From Nymphaea colorata (lineage: Eukaryota; Streptophyta; Magnoliopsida; Nymphaeales; Nymphaeaceae): a stretch of 64,000 nt of DNA. A program made the translations under genes and the position numbers. Positions 60,686 to 64,000 of this stretch are shown here, piece after piece; within the stretch, counting starts at the first letter, position 1, and each line of letters opens with the position of its first letter. Under the pieces are notes generated by a model. That model searched no databases and was not told the DNA's origin. It saw only the letters and a list, made by a program, of their open reading frames with translations. Location of the stretch: NCBI RefSeq assembly GCF_008831285.2, contig NC_045139.1, positions 2,860,704 through 2,924,703 on the forward strand. The letters run 5' to 3'.

Positions 60686-60688
<3 letters not shown>
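60002..60688. other. degenerate GAATCTGAATC-type simple sequence
   Basis: About 60180-60570 is built from short permutations of ATCTGAATC, ATCCGAATA and ATCGGATC, with no gene. It resembles the GGATCT/GGATTTG stretch near 46.1 kb and may be the same kind of dispersed repeat. Confidence 0.5.

Positions 60689-60718
<30 letters not shown>
60689..60718. repeat. (TA)n microsatellite
   Basis: About 30 bp of TA repeats in intergenic DNA. Confidence 0.95.
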
Positions 60719-60720
<2 letters not shown>

Positions 60721-60841
60721 CTGAGAGGAGGCTACAGCCCCTTGCACAAAGGGTCTAAAATGTTTAGGTGGCATTAAATTGGGTTCATCAAAATCCTGAT
60801 TTTAACAAAATTTACTTTTTCAACATGTCTGAAAGACCTAC

Positions 60842-61105
60842 AGGGCGTTTGGATGTCGCCTTCTAAAACTTGATTTTCACAAAACTTGATTTTTTAATTT
60901 GTTTTTGAAAACATAGTTTGCGTGTGAATGACCAAATAAAAACCAAGTTTTCACTGTTTAAAACCAGAATTTTGATCCAAGTTTCTCGTTTTCACGTGAA
61001 AACAAGATTTTCTTGTCATCCAAACACTTTTAAAAAGTGGTTTTAGAGGCAAAACGAAAACCTTTAAAACCAGGATTTTCAAGTGGCATCCGAACACAAA
61101 CACCT
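60842..61105. mobile_element. MITE-like fold-back element B
   Basis: The left end AGGGCGTTTGGATGTCGCC is mirrored by the right end, AGGTGTTTGTGTTCGGATGCC on the other strand. The interior shares CTTGATTTT(C/G)(A/T)(C/G)AAAA phrases with element A, so the two may belong to one family. No coding capacity. Confidence 0.55.
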
Positions 61106-62287
61106 CTCTAAATCTTTCAGCTCAAAAAAGCAAGCAAAAGAATTTTATCTTTACCCTGAAGTTTTCGTCTTGTCACCACAACATACAACCTAGATTTTCA
61201 AAACTTGTTTTAAAAAATCACTTCTGACAAAACCTGGAAACGCTACTAATGAATTCATTCGTGTGCCAAAACTACAAAGCTGCCTTCTTCTGTTGCGATA
61301 TCTGAAAGAATGTCGTATGAACTAATTTTAGTGATTTTTATATTGCAAGAGAAATATGTCATTAATGAGGGTGGTTAGATATATAATTAATCGTAAAAAT
61401 ATAATCTAAGTCGATGCCATAATTCAGGGGTGGAGGGTGATTAGATATATAATTAATGGAGGTGAAGCCACGCTACTAATGAATTCAACTAATTGGAAAA
61501 AAATTATAAAAAAAATAAAAATTTGTAGTTGCCTAATATTTTTTTGAATTCGGATTTAGATTGGTTCTACTCGAATAAGTTCGGTGAATCGTTCCTGAAA
61601 AAAATCTATAATTACACTAAACCCAATGTCATTATAATCGACCGACTTGAATTCAATGTCGATTTAATCATATAGATTCAAGAGTGCCACCTGCCAACTT
61701 CTACCTACTTCTAAAATAATTTAAGATTTTTTATTTTTCAAATTATTTCAATGCATTTTTTATATTTTTTTTAAAAAATAATTTGCTATATTTGTTTGCT
61801 CGTTCATGATCGCTACTCCATTGAATGGACCAATTCATCAAATATGCAACCCTGTTAACTTTACAAACAATTTTACAGCACTGTTTTCAGTTATAACTAT
61901 TTGAGGAACACACTTTCTTAGTAGTTTTATTTTTCAAGTGTTTTAATCATCTAATTGCCATGAAATACAGAAAAATTAGTTTCTAAAAAGTTGCTCTGAT
62001 TTGTAAAGGCCATTTCAACTTTCAAGGCTATTCCAAAGTTCAGTTTTTGACTTTCTTATTTTCGTAAATTTTTAAGCTGCTTTAAAACTACAAAATGATT
62101 GTAACTTTTGAAATTGCATTAATTAAAAAGTATGTTTTGGAAGATCTTTAGTATAGATAAATTAAGAATCGCCAAGTTACATATAAAAAAACTGTAAATT
62201 AAAGGTAAGATGAAGGGTTCCACCTTAAATCTACAAACCTAAGATCCTAATGCTTTTATATTACCGTGGATCACAGATCAATGGTGA

Positions 62288-62290
<3 letters not shown>
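61106..62290. other. intergenic, no gene seen
   Basis: AT-rich; the phrase TTAGATATATAATTAAT occurs twice (near 61375 and 61442), and CTACTAATGAATTCA occurs near 61243 and 61474, indicating a small diverged duplication. No gene recognised. Confidence 0.5.

Positions 62291-62364
<74 letters not shown>
62291..62364. repeat. (TA)n microsatellite
   Basis: About 74 bp of pure TA. Confidence 0.97.
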
Positions 62365-62366
<2 letters not shown>

Positions 62367-64000
62367 ATACCCCTAAGTAAAAGAAAAAAAATGTGCTTTT
62401 TCCTCAGTGACTCTTTTTTCACCGTGTACGGTATTATTAATACGACAAATTTGTATTTTTTAGGAATAAAATAGAAAAATTTCGGTAAATTTTTAAAAAA
62501 TTTAAGACATTTAATAAATCCTAAAAATTATAAAAAATCATAAAAAATACGAAACAGACGGCATGTTTGTTCATGTTTTTTTTTGACGTTTTTTTAAAAA
62601 ACATATTTTTGTCAATTTTAATACGACCAACTCTATTTTAAAGTATTATAAGCGTTTTTTTCCAATAAAACAAACTTTTATTGTGACGGTAGTGTAACCA
62701 CAACGATTGTAAAGAATAAAGTAAGAAAAATGACATATAGCAGAGAAACTGAGTTAAAAACAAAAATAAAAGCAAAAAAAAAACGAGAAACAGTTTTCTG
62801 GTAATGATTAAGTCCATAGGTAACCATTAAAATCTCACTATTCTCTTTTTCTATTTTCATTTTTTCTTCTTCTTCGCATCGTTTAAGCTGTTATAATATT
62901 TTCTGTAACATTTATTCCTTTGCATCTGCTGCCTGTGCTGCCTTTCACGTACTTTATAATTTACCTTCCTTCGCATGGAAACAGGAGGGCCAAACCGAAT
63001 TCTCGCTCTCGTTCCGGATTCCCAAATTCGGGAATTGGGAATTCCTGCGGTCCTGCGGCTCCTGCCCATTGAAATTAACCGTTACCTTTTGACAAGTGCG
63101 GTGTTTTTGTCCGATAAAATCATCACCTTTTGCCCGTACTGAACGCCCTTTTGCCTGCAGCTTCCTGTTTGCTGGATTTCCCATTAAATTGTGAGTCCCT
63201 GAACTCTTTTCCTTTCCTGTTATTCGTCTTAGTCTCTTTTTGCAAATTGTGGTTTTCCTGATGGATCTACAAAAAATTACTCTTTGTTTCTTCCTTTCCC
63301 CCCCTCGAATGTACTGTTTAAGAAGAATAATGAAGTCTAGCCCGTTATTAGGAAGTTGGTAGCAATCTTACCCGTGAATTTCGAGATATGGATTGAATTT
63401 GATCACCGAAGCTATGAGTTGTTTGTGGAAAATTAGTTTGCTTCTGTTTCATTTCATGAAGTCACGAAACTCTGACTTGTACACAACTGGATTTCGTTTC
63501 TGTAAAGTTTCCCCTTCTATGGATGCGGAACTGCAACTCCTCTACCGAGAGTGGGAAATTCACTTAAAGGGAAAACTAATTTTCGACTAGCTTCGCTATT
63601 GGGACAATTCTATATTAGTTGTATGTCCCTAACTGAAACTTCTGCTTTATGAATTTTTCTTTTCCAACCAACCAAAGATAAAATCCATCGTACAAGACAT
63701 CAAAATAGAGAAATTGTGTTCGTGGATGACAGTGGCTGAAGACTGGTAGTTGCAGACGAACAGCGTTTATATGACATGAAGAAACCCCACCTGGATCATG
63801 GTACAGTAATAGCTCAACGTAAAGTGCTTCACATATTCGGCTGATGAGATTACATTCAAAATTCTCGAAGGATAAGGTAGTTACTTCTAGTATCCATGTA
63901 TTTCACACTTCGCCATGAACGAGCTCCAAAGTTCCAAGCTTGCTTACTAGTTTATCGATGTTCACCTCCCTTTTTTTCCAATGTTGATGTCTGAAGCACA
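62365..64000. other. right edge; possible 5' end of an unseen gene
   Basis: From about 62860 the composition becomes less AT-rich, with CTTCTTCTTC pyrimidine tracts and an AATT/GTGAGTCC donor-like site near 63190. This could be a leader exon and first intron of a plus-strand gene continuing past the window. Open frames here (for example 63393-63590) show no recognisable domain, so no gene is called. Confidence 0.3.

Overview
The window is plant nuclear DNA. Four protein-coding genes have spliced, GT-AG exon structures with plant-type proteins, introns run from 72 bp to about 5 kb, and the spaces between genes hold AT-rich microsatellites, MITE-like fold-back elements, tRNA-derived SINE-like copies and retroelement relics. 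It reads as a flowering plant that is not a grass, but I cannot name the species from sequence alone.

Layout. 1-8,090: no recognisable gene; two compound (TC)n(TA)n microsatellites, two SINE-like copies, a short tandem duplication and nested fold-back elements including a hAT-type MITE with an 8-bp target duplication. 8,180-10,369: promoter-like sequence and leader. 10,370-19,802 (+): a five-exon tryptophan aminotransferase-related gene (TAA1/TAR2 family, auxin biosynthesis). 20,906-45,982 (-): a 26-exon gene for the RST1/focadhesin-type protein, convergent with the TAR gene. Its introns carry a Ty1-copia relic and four exact 223-bp tandem copies, and one exon carries an apparent one-base deletion. 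47,782-54,203 (-): an 11-exon AP-1 clathrin adaptor medium (mu) subunit gene, head-to-tail with RST1. 55,260-58,010: GC-rich degenerate minisatellite, a LINE relic and an unusual cluster of short tandem duplications. 58,548-58,988 (-): an intronless oleosin gene with a seed/ABA-type promoter. 59,300-64,000: AT-rich intergenic DNA with two MITE-like fold-backs, a long (TA)n tract and a GC-richer right edge that may be the 5' end of a gene lying outside the window.

The four genes are unrelated in function (auxin synthesis, cytoplasmic RNA decay/cuticle, vesicle traffic, seed oil bodies), which is normal for a plant chromosome. I found no operon-like or defence-like system. The points most worth following up are the RST1 reading-frame break, the exact 4 x 223 bp array, the duplicated 5' splice site in the AP-1 mu gene and the duplication cluster near 57 kb. 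Exon borders were derived by hand from reading-frame continuity and splice signals; no alignment or transcript data were available.
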